Notes: generated from the sequence alone by a model not told the origin. DNA of 64,000 nt from Photobacterium aquimaris (GCF_002954455.1 NZ_MSCC01000001.1:1480275-1544274); one strand, 5' to 3'. Shown: positions 42,905 through 54,477, counted from the stretch's first letter. Made by a program: numbers and translations.

Positions 42905-44095
42905 ATGACAGCTTCTATTTATTTGGTAAAAGGCCGTGAAAAATCACTACGCCGTCGCCACCCTTGGATTTTTTCTCGCGGTATTGACCGTGTTGAAGGA
43001 AAACCTGAACTTGGCGAAACCGTTGATGTTTACGATAACAAAGGCGAATGGCTAGCACGTGGTGCTTATTCTCCACAGTCTCAAATTCGCGTTCGCGTAT
43101 GGACATTCAACAAAAATGAAGCCATTGACGTTAACTTCTTTGTTAACCGCCTAAATGCTGCACAAAGTCTACGTGATATCTTAGCGGCTCGCGATGGTCT
43201 TACTGGTTACCGCTTAATTGCAGCTGAATCTGATGGCCTTCCTGGTATCACGATTGATCGCTACCAAAATTACTTAGTTTGTCAGTTACTAAGTGCAGGT
43301 GCTGAAGCACAGCGTGAAGTACTGATTGAAGCATTACAACAGTGTTACCCTAGCTGTAATATTTACGAGCGCTCAGATGTATCTGTTCGTAAAAAAGAAG
43401 GCTTAAAACAACGTACAGGCGTTCTACACGGTGAAGAGCCACCTAAGTTTGTTACTATCGAAGAAAATGGCGTTAAGATTAACGTTGATATCGTCGGTGG
43501 TCACAAAACAGGTTTCTACCTTGACCAACGTGATAGCCGTGAAGCATCGGTTAAATATGTTAATGGTAAGCGGGTTCTAAACTGCTTCTGCTACACCGGT
43601 GGCTTTGGTTTATACGCGTTAAAAGGCGGCGCTAGTGAAGTGGTTAACGTTGATGTATCTCAGCCAGCGCTTGATACCGCACAACTTAACGCAGAAATTA
43701 ACGGTTATCCGGTTGAAAATGCACAGTTTGTAAACGCTGATGTATTTAAACTATTACGTGAATACCGTGAACGTGGCGAGCTATTTGATGTCGTGATTAT
43801 GGATCCACCTAAATTTGCTGAATCTAAGTCTCAGCTAGTGGGTGCTTGTCGTGGTTACAAAGACATCAATATGCTAGCAATGCAAATTCTAAAACCAGGC
43901 GGTATGCTATTAACATACTCTTGCTCAGGTTTAATGGATAATGGCTTATTCCAAAAAATCATTGCTGATGCTGCAATTGATGCTCACCGTGACGTGCAGT
44001 TCATTGAGCGTTTCAGCCAAGCAGCTGATCACCCTCTAGACAGTGCTTACCCTGAAGGTTTTTACCTTAAAGGTTTTGCTTGTTACGTAAAGTAA
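42905..44095 (+). CDS. rlmI: 23S rRNA (cytosine-1962-C5)-methyltransferase RlmI
   Basis: SAM-dependent m5C methyltransferase, 396 aa. A PUA-like RNA-binding domain (residues 1-75; [17 protein letters not shown]) is followed by a central domain and a Rossmann methyltransferase domain, with the SAM-binding [26 protein letters not shown], the [10 protein letters not shown] motif and the catalytic cysteine region LTYSCSGLM. Normal length. It runs into a clear terminator. Confidence 0.94.
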   Translation: MTASIYLVKGREKSLRRRHPWIFSRGIDRVEGKPELGETVDVYDNKGEWLARGAYSPQSQIRVRVWTFNKNEAIDVNFFVNRLNAAQSLRDILAARDGLTGYRLIAAESDGLPGITIDRYQNYLVCQLLSAGAEAQREVLIEALQQCYPSCNIYERSDVSVRKKEGLKQRTGVLHGEEPPKFVTIEENGVKINVDIVGGHKTGFYLDQRDSREASVKYVNGKRVLNCFCYTGGFGLYALKGGASEVVNVDVSQPALDTAQLNAEINGYPVENAQFVNADVFKLLREYRERGELFDVVIMDPPKFAESKSQLVGACRGYKDINMLAMQILKPGGMLLTYSCSGLMDNGLFQKIIADAAIDAHRDVQFIERFSQAADHPLDSAYPEGFYLKGFACYVK

Positions 44096-44121
44096 CAGAA
44101 TGTTGAATCTAAATGCACATT

Positions 44122-44147
44122 AAACCCAGCCTGCGCTGGGTTTTTTT
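44122..44147 (+). terminator. Terminator after rlmI
   Basis: Stem AAACCCAGC / GCTGGGTTT with a CTGC loop and a T7 run. Confidence 0.9.
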
Positions 44148-44274
44148 ATACCAACAAAAACGTTATTAGCTATTAATTTTGATAGTTATTTGTCAATACA
44201 GTAATGATCAGAATACAATGGTACCACTATACCTAATACACATTATTAATTCTACGCACTCAAAAGGAATCGAC

Positions 44275-44907
44275 ATGAAACTACGTACAGCCCTACTCTC
44301 TTTAGCGGCGTGTAGCATTAGCTTCTCATCATTTGCTGATGTAACACTTAATCTACCACAATCTGCTGAACTGGTTCTCGTCAATGGTGTTAACGCGGAA
44401 GGTAATGCAACCCAAATTTTAAATAATGGTAGTAACCAAATCGCTTTTCGTTACGATAAAAACTACCGTGAGAATGGTGATACTCACTTATTTCGTTCAG
44501 AAGTCGTTGTTATGACATTTTCTGGTAATGATGCAACGTACACCCTTCAGTTGCCTAAAATTTCAAGTGATTACCAAGCTCAAAAATTTAACCGTCAACC
44601 AACGCTACATTTATTAGCTGCCAATGGTAGTGAAGTACCTTTTAAACACGATGTTTTGATCAAAGATGGTCTACAAATTAACCGTGATTACCAACAAGAG
44701 ATCGCGCAATACAACTTAAGTAAAGCCCCTGCTGCATTAGCGACAGCAATTACGGCCAATGAAATGCAACGCGCACAGCAGCAAGTTAGTCCAGCAGAAA
44801 AAGATGGGCATATCGATCAAGCCTATGTTAGCAAAATGTTAAACTATTGGTACAGCAAAGCTGATACTACTACACAAGAAAAATTCAAAGCTAACATCAA
44901 TAACTAA
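44275..44907 (+). CDS. yccT: DUF2057/UPF0319 family periplasmic protein (YccT-like)
   Basis: A 210-aa exported protein with signal peptide (TALLSLAACSISFSSFA, cleavage before DVTLNLP). The mature part has the UPF0319 features VTLNLPQSAELVLVNG and NQIAFRYDKNYREN, and an EMQRAQQQVSP helix near the C-terminus. E. coli YccT (CsgI) affects curli production; whether that applies here is unknown. The ATG at 44275 has AAAAGGA upstream and starts a clean signal peptide. Confidence 0.85.
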   Translation: MKLRTALLSLAACSISFSSFADVTLNLPQSAELVLVNGVNAEGNATQILNNGSNQIAFRYDKNYRENGDTHLFRSEVVVMTFSGNDATYTLQLPKISSDYQAQKFNRQPTLHLLAANGSEVPFKHDVLIKDGLQINRDYQQEIAQYNLSKAPAALATAITANEMQRAQQQVSPAEKDGHIDQAYVSKMLNYWYSKADTTTQEKFKANINN

Positions 44908-45288
44908 TATTTTTGATTAATAACACATGCTGTGTTAGCGACATGAACAGTTCCCCTTTGTTGTAAATACTCAAAACCAATAACAAAGGGGAAATCAATC
45001 CCATCACAACACCAAAATCCGTTTCTTAATAGCGCCTCTCAATATAATCCTTATTAAGTATTGATTATCATTTCCGTTAATAAACTACTCAATTACAGTG
45101 CGCTTAATTCAATACCCCAGCAAAAGTTTACATTATTGCAACATTTTCCGCGATCTCACATGAATATCCAAGCATTGCTTCGTACAAATAGGCTAATTGC
45201 ACTTATAGTTTTTTTATGGCACGTAAAAAGTAAATAAACTCAGATTTATTACAGGTGCTGTATCAATAATAAAACAAAAGGATCACAT
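44908..45288. other. Intergenic region upstream of the chitinase gene
   Basis: 381 bp without a gene. A perfect 12-bp stem TTCCCCTTTGTT (44951-44962) / AACAAAGGGGAA (44982-44993) with a 19-nt loop and no T run probably ends the yccT message. The remainder should contain the chitinase promoter; AAAGGA at 45278-45283 is its ribosome site. I could not define a regulator site. Confidence 0.6.
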
Positions 45289-48200
45289 ATGAATCGCGGG
45301 AAACAAGGAATAGCAACAAAGGGAATGTTTACGCTCAGTACCCTTAGCCTCTCATGCTTATTTGCATTCAACGCACAAGCAGCTGTTGATTGTACAGACC
45401 TTACAGAATGGAAAAGTGACAGCGTTTATACGGGCGGCGATCAAGTTCAACAAGCGGGTGTTGCTTATAAAGCAAATTACTGGACACAAAATAACTCACC
45501 GAAAGACAATAACGGTCAATACTCGCAATGGGTTCAACTCGATCTTTGTTCTGGTGGCGAGCCACCTATCGACCCACCTGTTGATCCAGTAGAAAATGCG
45601 GCACCAACAGCAAGTCTTACTGCACCAACAGCTACGGCTGCGATCACAACAGGTGAAACTGTTCTAATCAAAGCAAATGCAACCGACACTGACGGTACTA
45701 TTGCTAAAGTTGATTTCCTAGTCGATGGGCAAGTTGTTGGTTCAACAACAACTGCACCATACGAGTTTGCATGGACAGCAACAGAAGGTGTACATAGCCT
45801 TTCAGCGATGGCTTACGATGATCAAAATGCAGCAAGTAGCAAAGCAAGTGTTAGTGTCGATGTCGCACCTGAAGGACCCGTTAACGAAGCGCCTACCGTT
45901 TCTGTTGCTGTTTCAGCGACAAGTGTTGAGTTAGGTGAAGTTGTTACTATTACTGCTGACGCAGCAGATACTGATGGCACGGTAGAAAAAGTTGATTTCT
46001 ACGTAAATGGCGCACTGGTTGGCACCGCAGCTACAGCCCCTTATGCTCTTGAATACACAACAGTTCAAGCAGGCAATGCAAAAATCTTTGCTCGTGCAAC
46101 TGATGACCAAAACAAAACATCTGATTCAGCCGTAAGTTCGGTTGCAGTTAATGGCGCTGTTGTATCAAATGGTTGTCGTCCTGACGGTTTATACCAAACT
46201 GAAGGCGTAAATGTACCTTACTGTTCTATCTATGATGAAGATGGACGTGAAATGATGGGTGCCGATCACCCTCGTCGTGTTATTGGTTACTTCACAAGCT
46301 GGCGTGCAGGCGATGATCCTCAAAGCAGCTACTTAGTTAATGATATCCCATGGGAACAGTTAACGCACATTAACTACGCATTCGTAAGTATTGGTGCTGA
46401 TGGCAAAGTTAACATCGGTGATACATCAGATCCAAGCAATGCGGCAGTCGGTATGGAATGGGATGGTGTTGAAATCGATCCAGCACTTGGCTTTAAAGGT
46501 CACTTCGGTGCACTTGCAACAGCAAAAGCTAAACACGATGTTAAAACATTAATCTCTATCGGTGGTTGGGCTGAAACAGGTGGTCACTTTGGTACTGATG
46601 GTGGTCGAGCACCAGATGGTGGCTTCTACACTATGACGACAAATGCTGATGGTTCTATTAACCATGCTGGCATTGAGAAATTCGCAACATCTGCCGTTGA
46701 AATGCTACGTAAGTACAAGTTCGATGGTCTTGATATTGATTACGAATACCCAACATCTATGGCGGGTGCTGGTAACCCATACGATAAAGAGTTCATGGAA
46801 CCACGTCGTCCATACCTATGGGCTTCTTACCAAGAACTGATGAAAGTCCTTCGTGAAAAACTGGATGTTGCTTCTGCTGAAGATGATATTCACTACATGC
46901 TAACTATTGCAGCACCATCATCTGGTTACCTACTACGTGGTATGGAAACATTTGATGTTACTCAGTACTTAGATTATGTAAACATCATGTCTTACGATTT
47001 ACACGGTGCTTGGAACGACCACGTTGGTCATAATGCTGCGCTATTCGATACAGGTAAAGATTCAGAGTTAGCACAGTGGAACGTATACGGCACAGCAGCA
47101 TACGGTGGTATTGGCTACCTAAATACTGACTGGGCTTACCACTACTTCCGTGGTTCAATGCCTGCTGGTCGTATCAATATCGGTGTTCCATACTACACCC
47201 GTGGTTGGCAAGGTGTAAAAGGTGGTGATAACGGTCTATGGGGTCGTGCAGCACTACCTAACCAGTCTGAGTGTCAGGCAGGTACTGGTGAAGGCGAGAA
47301 GAATAACTGTGGTTACGGTGCTATCGGTATCGACAACATGTGGCACGATCTTGATCCAAATGGTAAAGAAATGGGTGCCGGCTCTAACCCAATGTGGCAT
47401 GCGAAAAACCTTGAAAAAGGTATCTTCGGTTCATACACAGCCGCTTATGGTTTAGATCCTGTAAATGATCCACAAGATAAACTTGTTGGTTCGTACACAC
47501 GTAATTACGATGATGTCGCTGTTGCACCATGGTTATGGAACGCAGAGAAGAGCGTATTTATCTCTACAGAAGATAAAGCATCGGTTGGCGTGAAAGCTGA
47601 CTACGTAATCGATAAAGAAATCGGTGGTATCATGTTCTGGGAGCTTGCGGGCGACTACAACTGTTACTTATTTGATGCAGATGGTAAACGTACTAACACT
47701 ATTGATGCAACTGAAAAGGCATGTGCTTCTGGTAACGGTGAGTACCACATGGGTAACGCTATGACGAAAGCTATCTACGATAAGTTTAAGTCTGCAACTC
47801 CATATGGAAATACAATCGCCACTGGTGCAATTCCAACTCAAGCAATTGATATTGCAGTTAACGTTAACGGCTTCAAAGTTGGTGACCAAAACTACCCTAT
47901 CAACCCAACCGTAACCTTTACCAACAACACGGGTAGTGATTTACCGGGTGGTACAGAGTTCCAGTTTGATATTCCAGTTTCAGCACCTGATAACGCGAAA
48001 GATCAATCTGGTGGTGGCTTGAAAGTTATTTCTTCTGGTCATACTCGTGGTGATAATATTGGTGGTCTAGACGGAACTATGCACCGTGTCGCCTTTACTC
48101 TGCCTAAGTGGAAAGCACTACCAGCAGGTGAAAGCTACGAGCTAGACTTCATTTACTACCTACCAATCTCAGGCCCAGCTAACTACTCAGTAAACGTTGA

Positions 48201-48492
48201 TGGTAATGAGTATGCGTTTAAGTTTGAGCAACCTAACCTACCTATCGGTGATTTAAATGCCAGTGGCGGTGATAATAACGGTGGTGGCGATACGGGTGGT
48301 AATAACGGCAGCTGTGATTCAGATGGCCTAAATACTTACCCTAACTGGCCTCAGACTGATTGGCAAGGCAATCCAAGTCATGCAGGTTCAGGAGATCAAA
48401 TTATCCATAACGGCGTAATCTTCAAAGCCAATTGGTATACTGTCTCTATTCCAGGAAGTGATGGTAGCTGGAGTAAAGTTTGTAATATTTAA
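45289..48492 (+). CDS. Secreted GH18 chitinase with two chitin-binding modules
   Basis: Exported chitinase, 1067 aa. After a signal peptide (cleavage near NAQA-AVD) comes a CBM5/12-type chitin-binding module (about residues 32-92, [19 protein letters not shown]), two Ig-like repeats (about 105-192 and 198-290; KVDFLVDG and KVDFYVNG), and a GH18 catalytic domain from about 325 to 830. The active-site motif is DGLDIDYE with catalytic Glu486; SIGGWAE is the preceding strand motif. A second beta-sandwich region and a Gly/Asn/Asp-rich linker lead to another short CBM-like module ([11 protein letters not shown]...FKANWYTVS) at the C-terminus. It should degrade crystalline chitin outside the cell, typical of Vibrionaceae. 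Confidence 0.93.
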   Translation: MNRGKQGIATKGMFTLSTLSLSCLFAFNAQAAVDCTDLTEWKSDSVYTGGDQVQQAGVAYKANYWTQNNSPKDNNGQYSQWVQLDLCSGGEPPIDPPVDPVENAAPTASLTAPTATAAITTGETVLIKANATDTDGTIAKVDFLVDGQVVGSTTTAPYEFAWTATEGVHSLSAMAYDDQNAASSKASVSVDVAPEGPVNEAPTVSVAVSATSVELGEVVTITADAADTDGTVEKVDFYVNGALVGTAATAPYALEYTTVQAGNAKIFARATDDQNKTSDSAVSSVAVNGAVVSNGCRPDGLYQTEGVNVPYCSIYDEDGREMMGADHPRRVIGYFTSWRAGDDPQSSYLVNDIPWEQLTHINYAFVSIGADGKVNIGDTSDPSNAAVGMEWDGVEIDPALGFKGHFGALATAKAKHDVKTLISIGGWAETGGHFGTDGGRAPDGGFYTMTTNADGSINHAGIEKFATSAVEMLRKYKFDGLDIDYEYPTSMAGAGNPYDKEFMEPRRPYLWASYQELMKVLREKLDVASAEDDIHYMLTIAAPSSGYLLRGMETFDVTQYLDYVNIMSYDLHGAWNDHVGHNAALFDTGKDSELAQWNVYGTAAYGGIGYLNTDWAYHYFRGSMPAGRINIGVPYYTRGWQGVKGGDNGLWGRAALPNQSECQAGTGEGEKNNCGYGAIGIDNMWHDLDPNGKEMGAGSNPMWHAKNLEKGIFGSYTAAYGLDPVNDPQDKLVGSYTRNYDDVAVAPWLWNAEKSVFISTEDKASVGVKADYVIDKEIGGIMFWELAGDYNCYLFDADGKRTNTIDATEKACASGNGEYHMGNAMTKAIYDKFKSATPYGNTIATGAIPTQAIDIAVNVNGFKVGDQNYPINPTVTFTNNTGSDLPGGTEFQFDIPVSAPDNAKDQSGGGLKVISSGHTRGDNIGGLDGTMHRVAFTLPKWKALPAGESYELDFIYYLPISGPANYSVNVDGNEYAFKFEQPNLPIGDLNASGGDNNGGGDTGGNNGSCDSDGLNTYPNWPQTDWQGNPSHAGSGDQIIHNGVIFKANWYTVSIPGSDGSWSKVCNI

Positions 48493-48996
48493 TCTATAGA
48501 TTAGCGCAGATATTATTTATAATATTTGCGCTATTATTTATATTGAACAATATGAATAGCTATTATTTATTTTTCTTCATCTTATATTCAGGTTTATTTG
48601 TTGTCATTTTAATTCACTTAAAAAATATTGCCTAAAAAATCCCTTGTCACATTATTATTTTAAATTTTTATTAAATATTAAATAATTAAAATAAAAAACA
48701 CAATAATACTCTAAAATCAATGACTTATGCATGTATGAAACTGAATTTAACGAGCTTTTTTTGGCTTCACATTCATTTAACTGACTGTTATTAATTAAAT
48801 GATGTTCATATTAATAAGCCTTTGTTATCAATAATTAAATTAACTATTAATTTATCAAATATCATCATATTAATGCGGTTAGCACGTTTATAATTTAGAA
48901 TTTAAATATTCTTCTTTAATTCTTATTTATGATAAAGTGTGACCTCGCTTAATTGCTACTAATATCTGCAACCTGTTTAAGAATAGAAAGAATGAA
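48493..48996. other. Intergenic region after the chitinase gene
   Basis: 504 bp of very AT-rich DNA with no supported gene. A 13-bp stem AGCGCAGATATTA (48503-48515) / TAATATTTGCGCT (48520-48532) with a TTTA loop, 11 bp after the stop codon, is the likely chitinase terminator. The rest shows no clear structure. Confidence 0.6.
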
Positions 48997-49635
48997 ATGA
49001 AAAAAGTTATTTACCTATTTCTATTAATGGTATGTCTTTTACCGTTAAGTGCGTCTGCGCATGTTGTCAATACAGAACGAAAAAATGCAGACATTGTTGC
49101 TGACTATGTCTACCAAAAAGCCGATTTAAAAGGCAAAATCGATTTTAATGTCTTCAAAAAAGCATTTATTGCTTACAACAAAACGCATGGCAAAAAGAAA
49201 TCGCTGCTAACGATCATTGATTACAGCATGCCTTCTACTGAAAAACGATTTTATGTCATAGACTTAAAGTCAAATAAATTACTTTATCGCACCTATGTAT
49301 CACACGGTGAAAACAGTGGTCGCTTAATCGCTGATAGATTTTCTAATCGTGTCAATTCACATAAAACGTCATTAGGTACATTCTTAACTGAAGGCACATA
49401 TAATGGTGGTAATGGTTACTCATTAAAACTTAATGGGTTAACACGGGGTGAAAATGATAACGCTTTAAAACGTTTTATCGTTATCCATGGCGCTAAATAT
49501 GTATCTGAAGCATTCATAAAGCGTAATGGTTATCTTGGTCGTAGCTGGGGCTGCCCTGCTATACCGACAAATTTAACCAAAAGTATTATTGATACGATCA
49601 AAGGTGGTAGTGTTATTTTTGCTTATGCTAAATAA
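48997..49635 (+). CDS. L,D-transpeptidase-like (YkuD_2) exported protein
   Basis: A 212-aa protein with an N-terminal signal peptide (LFLLMVCLLPLSASA, before HVVN). The C-terminal domain has the features of the murein L,D-transpeptidase catalytic family: YVSHGENSG, SLGTFLTEG, FIVIHGAKYVSEAF and the active-site block GYLGRSWGCPAIP, whose cysteine is the nucleophile. It probably acts on peptidoglycan in the periplasm. Monocistronic, ended by a terminator. Confidence 0.85.
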   Translation: MKKVIYLFLLMVCLLPLSASAHVVNTERKNADIVADYVYQKADLKGKIDFNVFKKAFIAYNKTHGKKKSLLTIIDYSMPSTEKRFYVIDLKSNKLLYRTYVSHGENSGRLIADRFSNRVNSHKTSLGTFLTEGTYNGGNGYSLKLNGLTRGENDNALKRFIVIHGAKYVSEAFIKRNGYLGRSWGCPAIPTNLTKSIIDTIKGGSVIFAYAK

Positions 49636-49647
49636 TACCATCAACAT

Positions 49648-49683
49648 AAAAAGCTTTTAGTTGTAAGACTAAAGGCTTTTTTT
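49648..49683 (+). terminator. Terminator after the L,D-transpeptidase-like gene
   Basis: Imperfect stem AAAAGCTTTTAGT / ACTAAAGGCTTTT with a TGTAAG loop, followed by a T run. Confidence 0.8.
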
Positions 49684-49775
49684 ATATCTAAGATTTCATA
49701 ATATTAAAATTTAAGATTTGATTGTATGCTTATTAGTACTTGCTAGAACCAAACTCTGATCTTAAAGGTGATAAT

Positions 49776-50348
49776 ATGAATAAAGCCTTAGTCATCATTG
49801 ACTTCATTAATGATATTGTCGATAAAAATGGCAAAATACCTAGCTGTGCTGAACAAGTTAGTACTCACCATGTGATCAATAATGCAAATATTGCTATTCA
49901 ATGGGCAAAAGAAAATAGTCTTCCTTGTATCTTTGTCAAAGTCGGCTTTCAACCTAACTATCTTGAATTACCACATCACTCACCGATGTTTGGTAAAGCA
50001 CAACAATATCGCGCCTTAGAGCTAGGTAAATGGGGAACTGAATTTCATCCAGATCTACACGTAGCAACAGATGATACGGTAGTAATAAAGTCACGCGTCA
50101 ATCCCTTTTATAACACGGAGCTAGATAGCATCTTACGCGTAAATGCCATCACCGATGTCTATTTTTGTGGCGTGAGTACTTGTTGGGCAATTCAATCTGC
50201 TGTTCGAGATGCTCATGATCGAGACTACAGTGTTCATATTGTCAGTGATGCTTGCACTTCAGCAACAGAACAGGACCACCAACGTTCTTTAGCGATGCTT
50301 TCAAGAATTGCAACTTTACACCAAGCAAAAAACCTTTCCCAAATTTAG
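49776..50348 (+). CDS. Isochorismatase-family cysteine hydrolase
   Basis: A 190-aa cytoplasmic hydrolase. The catalytic triad layout of the family is visible: the Asp in ALVIIDFINDIV near the N-terminus, the Lys in TVVIKSRVNPF, and the nucleophile Cys in VYFCGVSTCWAIQSAVRDAHDRDY. Members act on nicotinamide, isochorismate, biuret and similar amides, so the substrate is open. The ATG at 49776 follows AAAGGTG. Confidence 0.85.
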   Translation: MNKALVIIDFINDIVDKNGKIPSCAEQVSTHHVINNANIAIQWAKENSLPCIFVKVGFQPNYLELPHHSPMFGKAQQYRALELGKWGTEFHPDLHVATDDTVVIKSRVNPFYNTELDSILRVNAITDVYFCGVSTCWAIQSAVRDAHDRDYSVHIVSDACTSATEQDHQRSLAMLSRIATLHQAKNLSQI

Positions 50349-50391
50349 CTTATTTATCTATTATTACCTGACATCTAACAATTATAGATAT

Positions 50392-50423
50392 AAAAAAACC
50401 GTGATATTAACTCACGGTTTTTT
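50392..50423. terminator. Bidirectional terminator
   Basis: Stem AAAAAACCGTGA / TCACGGTTTTTT with a 7-nt loop between convergent genes. Confidence 0.9.
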
Positions 50424-50439
50424 CAGCATAAAGTCTATA

Positions 50440-50706
50440 TTACAGATCATCTTCCCAAGGCATATCAGGTAAAGCAACAAGATTTTCACGGTAACGTTTT
50501 AAATCAAATTTACCGTCATTTTTCATCACATCAAATACTTCAATTGATAATGCACAAGCAATCATCTGCACGGCTTCATCTCGAGCTGTGCCTGTCATCA
50601 TTAAACGCATTAATGTTTCTTTAACCACTAATGGATTACCGTCAGCCAACTGGTTTTCCACTGTCTCAACCAGCATATCGCCAGTCATGATTTCTTCATT
50701 TTCCAT
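50440..50706 (-). CDS. Conserved small hypothetical protein
   Basis: An 88-aa acidic cytoplasmic protein that I do not recognise. It is mostly helical, with MLVETVENQLADGNP and KETLMRLMMTGTARDEAVQMIACALSIEVFDVMK segments and a Trp-Glu-Asp-Asp C-terminus. The start at 50706 is chosen for an AGG 6 nt upstream. It lies 69 bp downstream of the HAD hydrolase gene on the same strand and may share its transcript. Confidence 0.65.
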   Translation of the reverse strand: MENEEIMTGDMLVETVENQLADGNPLVVKETLMRLMMTGTARDEAVQMIACALSIEVFDVMKNDGKFDLKRYRENLVALPDMPWEDDL

Positions 50707-50775
50707 CATCAACCTATTTGAATTATTACAACCCGAGTAATTTAACATAGCGAGTTGTTGCCGCAAAATAATAGT

Positions 50776-51450
50776 CTATTTTACACTGCACTCAATTACT
50801 AATTTAGCTTTAAATAACGAATCTAATAGCGGTGTTGCTGCTACCATAGAGGTAAATTTATGATCAGCATCAATCTCTATTAATGACGGATGGGGGTTAA
50901 TTAATAAACAACAAATATTCGCATTTTTAGCTGCCTGTAAGCCAGTTCGACTATCTTCTACTGCGACAGTTTGATGCGGTGCAACCTTCATTACTTGACA
51001 AGCATGTAAATAAACATCGGGCGCTGGTTTATTATTAGTGACTTCATAGCCACTAAACACATGTTCAAATAGATCAAACCAACCATGTTGCCTTAATACC
51101 CCTTCAACATAATCTCGTGGTGCGCCGGTTACAACAGCCATTGGCACTTTACCCGCAAATCTGTTAAGTATGGCATCAACACCAGGTAACGCAGGGATTC
51201 CTTGCTCGCGAATTTTAGCCTCTGTTAATGCTTCCATTTCAGTAGTGATTGTCATAACATCAACATTTAATTGGTAATGTTCAATAAAATGTTTCGCAAT
51301 CTTAGGCCAGGTAACTCCCGCATAATATGTAATAAAATCATCGGCAGTGAGAGTTACACCATACGTTGCTAAATAGGCACTCCAATTTTCAGCATGGAAT
51401 GTTTCCGAATCAACTAAAGTACCATCAAAATCAAAAAAAAGAGTCTGCAT
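50776..51450 (-). CDS. HAD-superfamily hydrolase (beta-phosphoglucomutase-like)
   Basis: A 224-aa subfamily IA HAD phosphatase. Motif I FFDFDGTLVDSE (nucleophile Asp7), motif II VVTGAPRDYVE, motif III Lys in NNKPAPDVYLHA and motif IV VEDSRTGLQAAKNA are in order, with a four-helix cap between motifs I and II (residues 15-95). Probable sugar-phosphate phosphatase or mutase; substrate unknown. Confidence 0.87.
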   Translation of the reverse strand: MQTLFFDFDGTLVDSETFHAENWSAYLATYGVTLTADDFITYYAGVTWPKIAKHFIEHYQLNVDVMTITTEMEALTEAKIREQGIPALPGVDAILNRFAGKVPMAVVTGAPRDYVEGVLRQHGWFDLFEHVFSGYEVTNNKPAPDVYLHACQVMKVAPHQTVAVEDSRTGLQAAKNANICCLLINPHPSLIEIDADHKFTSMVAATPLLDSLFKAKLVIECSVK

Positions 51451-51531
51451 GACTTACCAAATAACAATCTATATATCAAAAGAACTCTTGTTATAGCATT
51501 TCAATTTTACAAATAATAGTAATGGTGCTAT

Positions 51532-54477
51532 TTACTGTATATCAATAACATTATGATTACGCACTTTTAGTATTGCAATCGCCTCATCAATCGCCACAGC
51601 CGGACTATAGTAATAACCTTGAATATAGTGGCAAGCCATCGAAGATAAAATATCTAACTGTGCTTGAGTCTCAACACCTTCAGCTACAACTTCAACATCT
51701 AATTTATAACTCAAATCAAGTACCAGTGATACCAACATTTTGCTTTCTTTACAGTGCTCAATATCAATAATAAAACCCCGATCAATTTTAATAATGTCAG
51801 GTTTTATATCAATAATTGCGGCAAGTGATGAATAACCGGTTCCAAAGTCATCCAACGAAATTGCAATACCACGAGAACGAAATGCGGTAAGTGTATCAAT
51901 GATATTTTTACCGTCATCCAATGCTGTAGATTCTGTTATTTCAATCATAATTGCACTGTAAGGTAAATGATAACGATTAATCGTATCAAAAATGTACTGT
52001 TGATTATGTTGTGAGAACTCTTTTACCGAGTGGTTAATGGAAAAAGTAATGTCATCAAATCCACATCGATGGATACGATCTAAATCAGCACAAGCTTGCT
52101 CAAACACTTGTTGGCCTAACTGACCAATTAAGCCATAGCGTTCAGCAATAGGAATAAAGATTCCAGGAGAAATAAATCCATCAACGTCATCATACCAACG
52201 TGCTAACGCTTCAAATTTACAGACCTTACCCGTTCTACTATCAACAATCGGTTGATAATAAACATTGATCTTATTAGCATCGATTGCATATTTCAGTTTA
52301 TCGCGTAATTTTAGCTTACGAATATATTCATCTTGTAATTGTTGATCATAAACACAAAGACCATTACGTCCCAGCCACTTTTGTTCATACATTGCATAAT
52401 CAGCATTTTTTAACAATGCTTGATGGGTAATACCACTTTCTGGATATGACGATATACCAATACTTATAGTAAGATTGATTTCAATATCATTACAAATAAT
52501 TGGTTTTGATATAATATCGATTAATTGACGTGCAATATATTTGGCATAATTAATGTCTTTCTCTTTAATTAATACCGCATACTCATCACCACCGTAACGA
52601 CAAATAAGACTATGTTCGCATACTGTTGCTCTTAGAATATCAGCAACACTTTTTAAAATATCATCACCAAAGTCGTGACCATAAAGATCATTAAATATTT
52701 TAAAATCATCAATATCAATAAATAATAAAGAACAGACACCAGTTGTTGTGGCCCCTTTCTCTGAGTGACTCATTGTATTTATTTGTTGTTCAACTTTTTC
52801 AACAAATCGACGACGATTCATTAATCCCGTCAACATATCATTATCAGCTAATAATCTTAACTTTTTTTCGGTTTGTTTTCGTGAGCTTATATCGTGAAAA
52901 ACACCGACATAATTAACAACTTTATGATCATCTTCAATCTTATTTATCGTCATCTCTTCTGGATAGATAGAACCATCACTACGACGATTATGTAATTGTC
53001 CCTGCCATGTTCCAATTGTATCAAGGCTATGCCACATTTTTTTATAAAATGCTAAATCATGATAGCCAGATGCTAATATTCTAGGGTTTTTTCCTATCAG
53101 ATAGTTTTTACTATAGCCCGTTACCATTTCAAAAGCTTTATTCACTGATATGATATTATTATCTTGATCTGTAATCACGATACATTCAGAGGTATTATCA
53201 AAAACAGTTTTTGCCAATGTTAGTTGTTGCGCAGCTAACACAGTTTCTGTTATATCAATCAATACACCAACAATAGTATCACTACACTTATTGTTATTTG
53301 ATTCTATAATATTGCCTTTGCAATTAAACCAACGACATTCTGTTTGTTTATCTTTTGGTTGTAATCTAAATTCGACATCTATAGATATCGCATCACCATT
53401 ACGTAATTTCAAAAATGATTCAATAACAGTTAATCTATCATCTTTGTGGATCATTGCTAAATAATCACTAATACTTTTAGCGTGATTTTTATTAATGCAT
53501 AATATATCCCAAAACTTGGGTGATGTTATTAAATTTTCAGTTTTTAAATCATATTCCCAAATACCTTCAACTACGGCATCATAGGCCATTGTCAATTTAT
53601 TAGATGCTTGATTTAACTTATCATTAACATGATAAAAATCAGTAATATCTTGTAGAGTACCTTTAATTATAGTTGCAGCACCATTTATATTTCGTAGGAT
53701 ATTACAATGTTCTCGTAAGTATTTTATTTTTTTATTCTTCAACACAATACGATATATTATGCTATAACTGACATTACTACTATTTAGCATTTTATCTTTT
53801 AATTCATTCACTCTAACCTGATCATCAGCATGAATAAAATCATTAATCGTTTTTTCTTTTGGTATAAAATCGTTTATCTCACATTGAAAAATACGATAGA
53901 TTTCTTTACTCCAATAATAATTATTTGTCACCAAATCGAGTTGCCAATTACCAAGTTTAGCTTCTTGCTGACACTGCTCCATTTCTTGAAGTAATTTTTT
54001 TTGTGATAATAAAGCAAGATACTCAACATCGGAGCCAAGGATATCGCCAATAACATCACACCACTCTTGGTGTAGTGCTTCAGAAAATAAAAAGGGAGTG
54101 TCAAATAAACACCCAATAACACCTATCACTTCTCCTTGACGAGAAAATATCGGTAATCCCAAATAAGAATAAAAAATATAGGAAGTTATGATCTGGTTAA
54201 ATGGGTATATCTTCGATATATTATTTGGTATATAAAGTGGTTTTCCCGCTGATATCAATTTTAAACATGGCGCATTAACCGTCGAATAGCTAAATACTGT
54301 ATTTGAAAGGTTACCATCCACATAATAGGCTAATGAAATTGCTTTGTGATGAACTTTATCAAAGTAAGCAATATAGCAATGTACTGGTTTAAACATTTCA
54401 TAAACACTCACAAGTGCTTCTTGTATAAACTCACCACCATAACTATTTCGTTTTAAGGCTTTTAACGTTGTAACCAT
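51532..54477 (-). CDS. GAF/PAS/GGDEF/EAL cyclic-di-GMP protein
   Basis: Cytoplasmic 981-aa signalling protein without membrane segments. A GAF-like domain (about 1-165) is followed by three PAS domains (about 185-290, 295-415 and 420-540; the third with VITDQDNNIISVNKAFEMVTGYS), then GGDEF (545-705) and EAL (720-970). The GGDEF signature is GGDEY near residue 628, one conservative change from consensus, so it may retain activity. The EAL part has EALARW (about 755), EITEST, DDFGTGYSS, KIDRGFI and VVAEGVET, consistent with an active phosphodiesterase. Confidence 0.9.
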   Translation of the reverse strand: MVTTLKALKRNSYGGEFIQEALVSVYEMFKPVHCYIAYFDKVHHKAISLAYYVDGNLSNTVFSYSTVNAPCLKLISAGKPLYIPNNISKIYPFNQIITSYIFYSYLGLPIFSRQGEVIGVIGCLFDTPFLFSEALHQEWCDVIGDILGSDVEYLALLSQKKLLQEMEQCQQEAKLGNWQLDLVTNNYYWSKEIYRIFQCEINDFIPKEKTINDFIHADDQVRVNELKDKMLNSSNVSYSIIYRIVLKNKKIKYLREHCNILRNINGAATIIKGTLQDITDFYHVNDKLNQASNKLTMAYDAVVEGIWEYDLKTENLITSPKFWDILCINKNHAKSISDYLAMIHKDDRLTVIESFLKLRNGDAISIDVEFRLQPKDKQTECRWFNCKGNIIESNNNKCSDTIVGVLIDITETVLAAQQLTLAKTVFDNTSECIVITDQDNNIISVNKAFEMVTGYSKNYLIGKNPRILASGYHDLAFYKKMWHSLDTIGTWQGQLHNRRSDGSIYPEEMTINKIEDDHKVVNYVGVFHDISSRKQTEKKLRLLADNDMLTGLMNRRRFVEKVEQQINTMSHSEKGATTTGVCSLLFIDIDDFKIFNDLYGHDFGDDILKSVADILRATVCEHSLICRYGGDEYAVLIKEKDINYAKYIARQLIDIISKPIICNDIEINLTISIGISSYPESGITHQALLKNADYAMYEQKWLGRNGLCVYDQQLQDEYIRKLKLRDKLKYAIDANKINVYYQPIVDSRTGKVCKFEALARWYDDVDGFISPGIFIPIAERYGLIGQLGQQVFEQACADLDRIHRCGFDDITFSINHSVKEFSQHNQQYIFDTINRYHLPYSAIMIEITESTALDDGKNIIDTLTAFRSRGIAISLDDFGTGYSSLAAIIDIKPDIIKIDRGFIIDIEHCKESKMLVSLVLDLSYKLDVEVVAEGVETQAQLDILSSMACHYIQGYYYSPAVAIDEAIAILKVRNHNVIDIQ

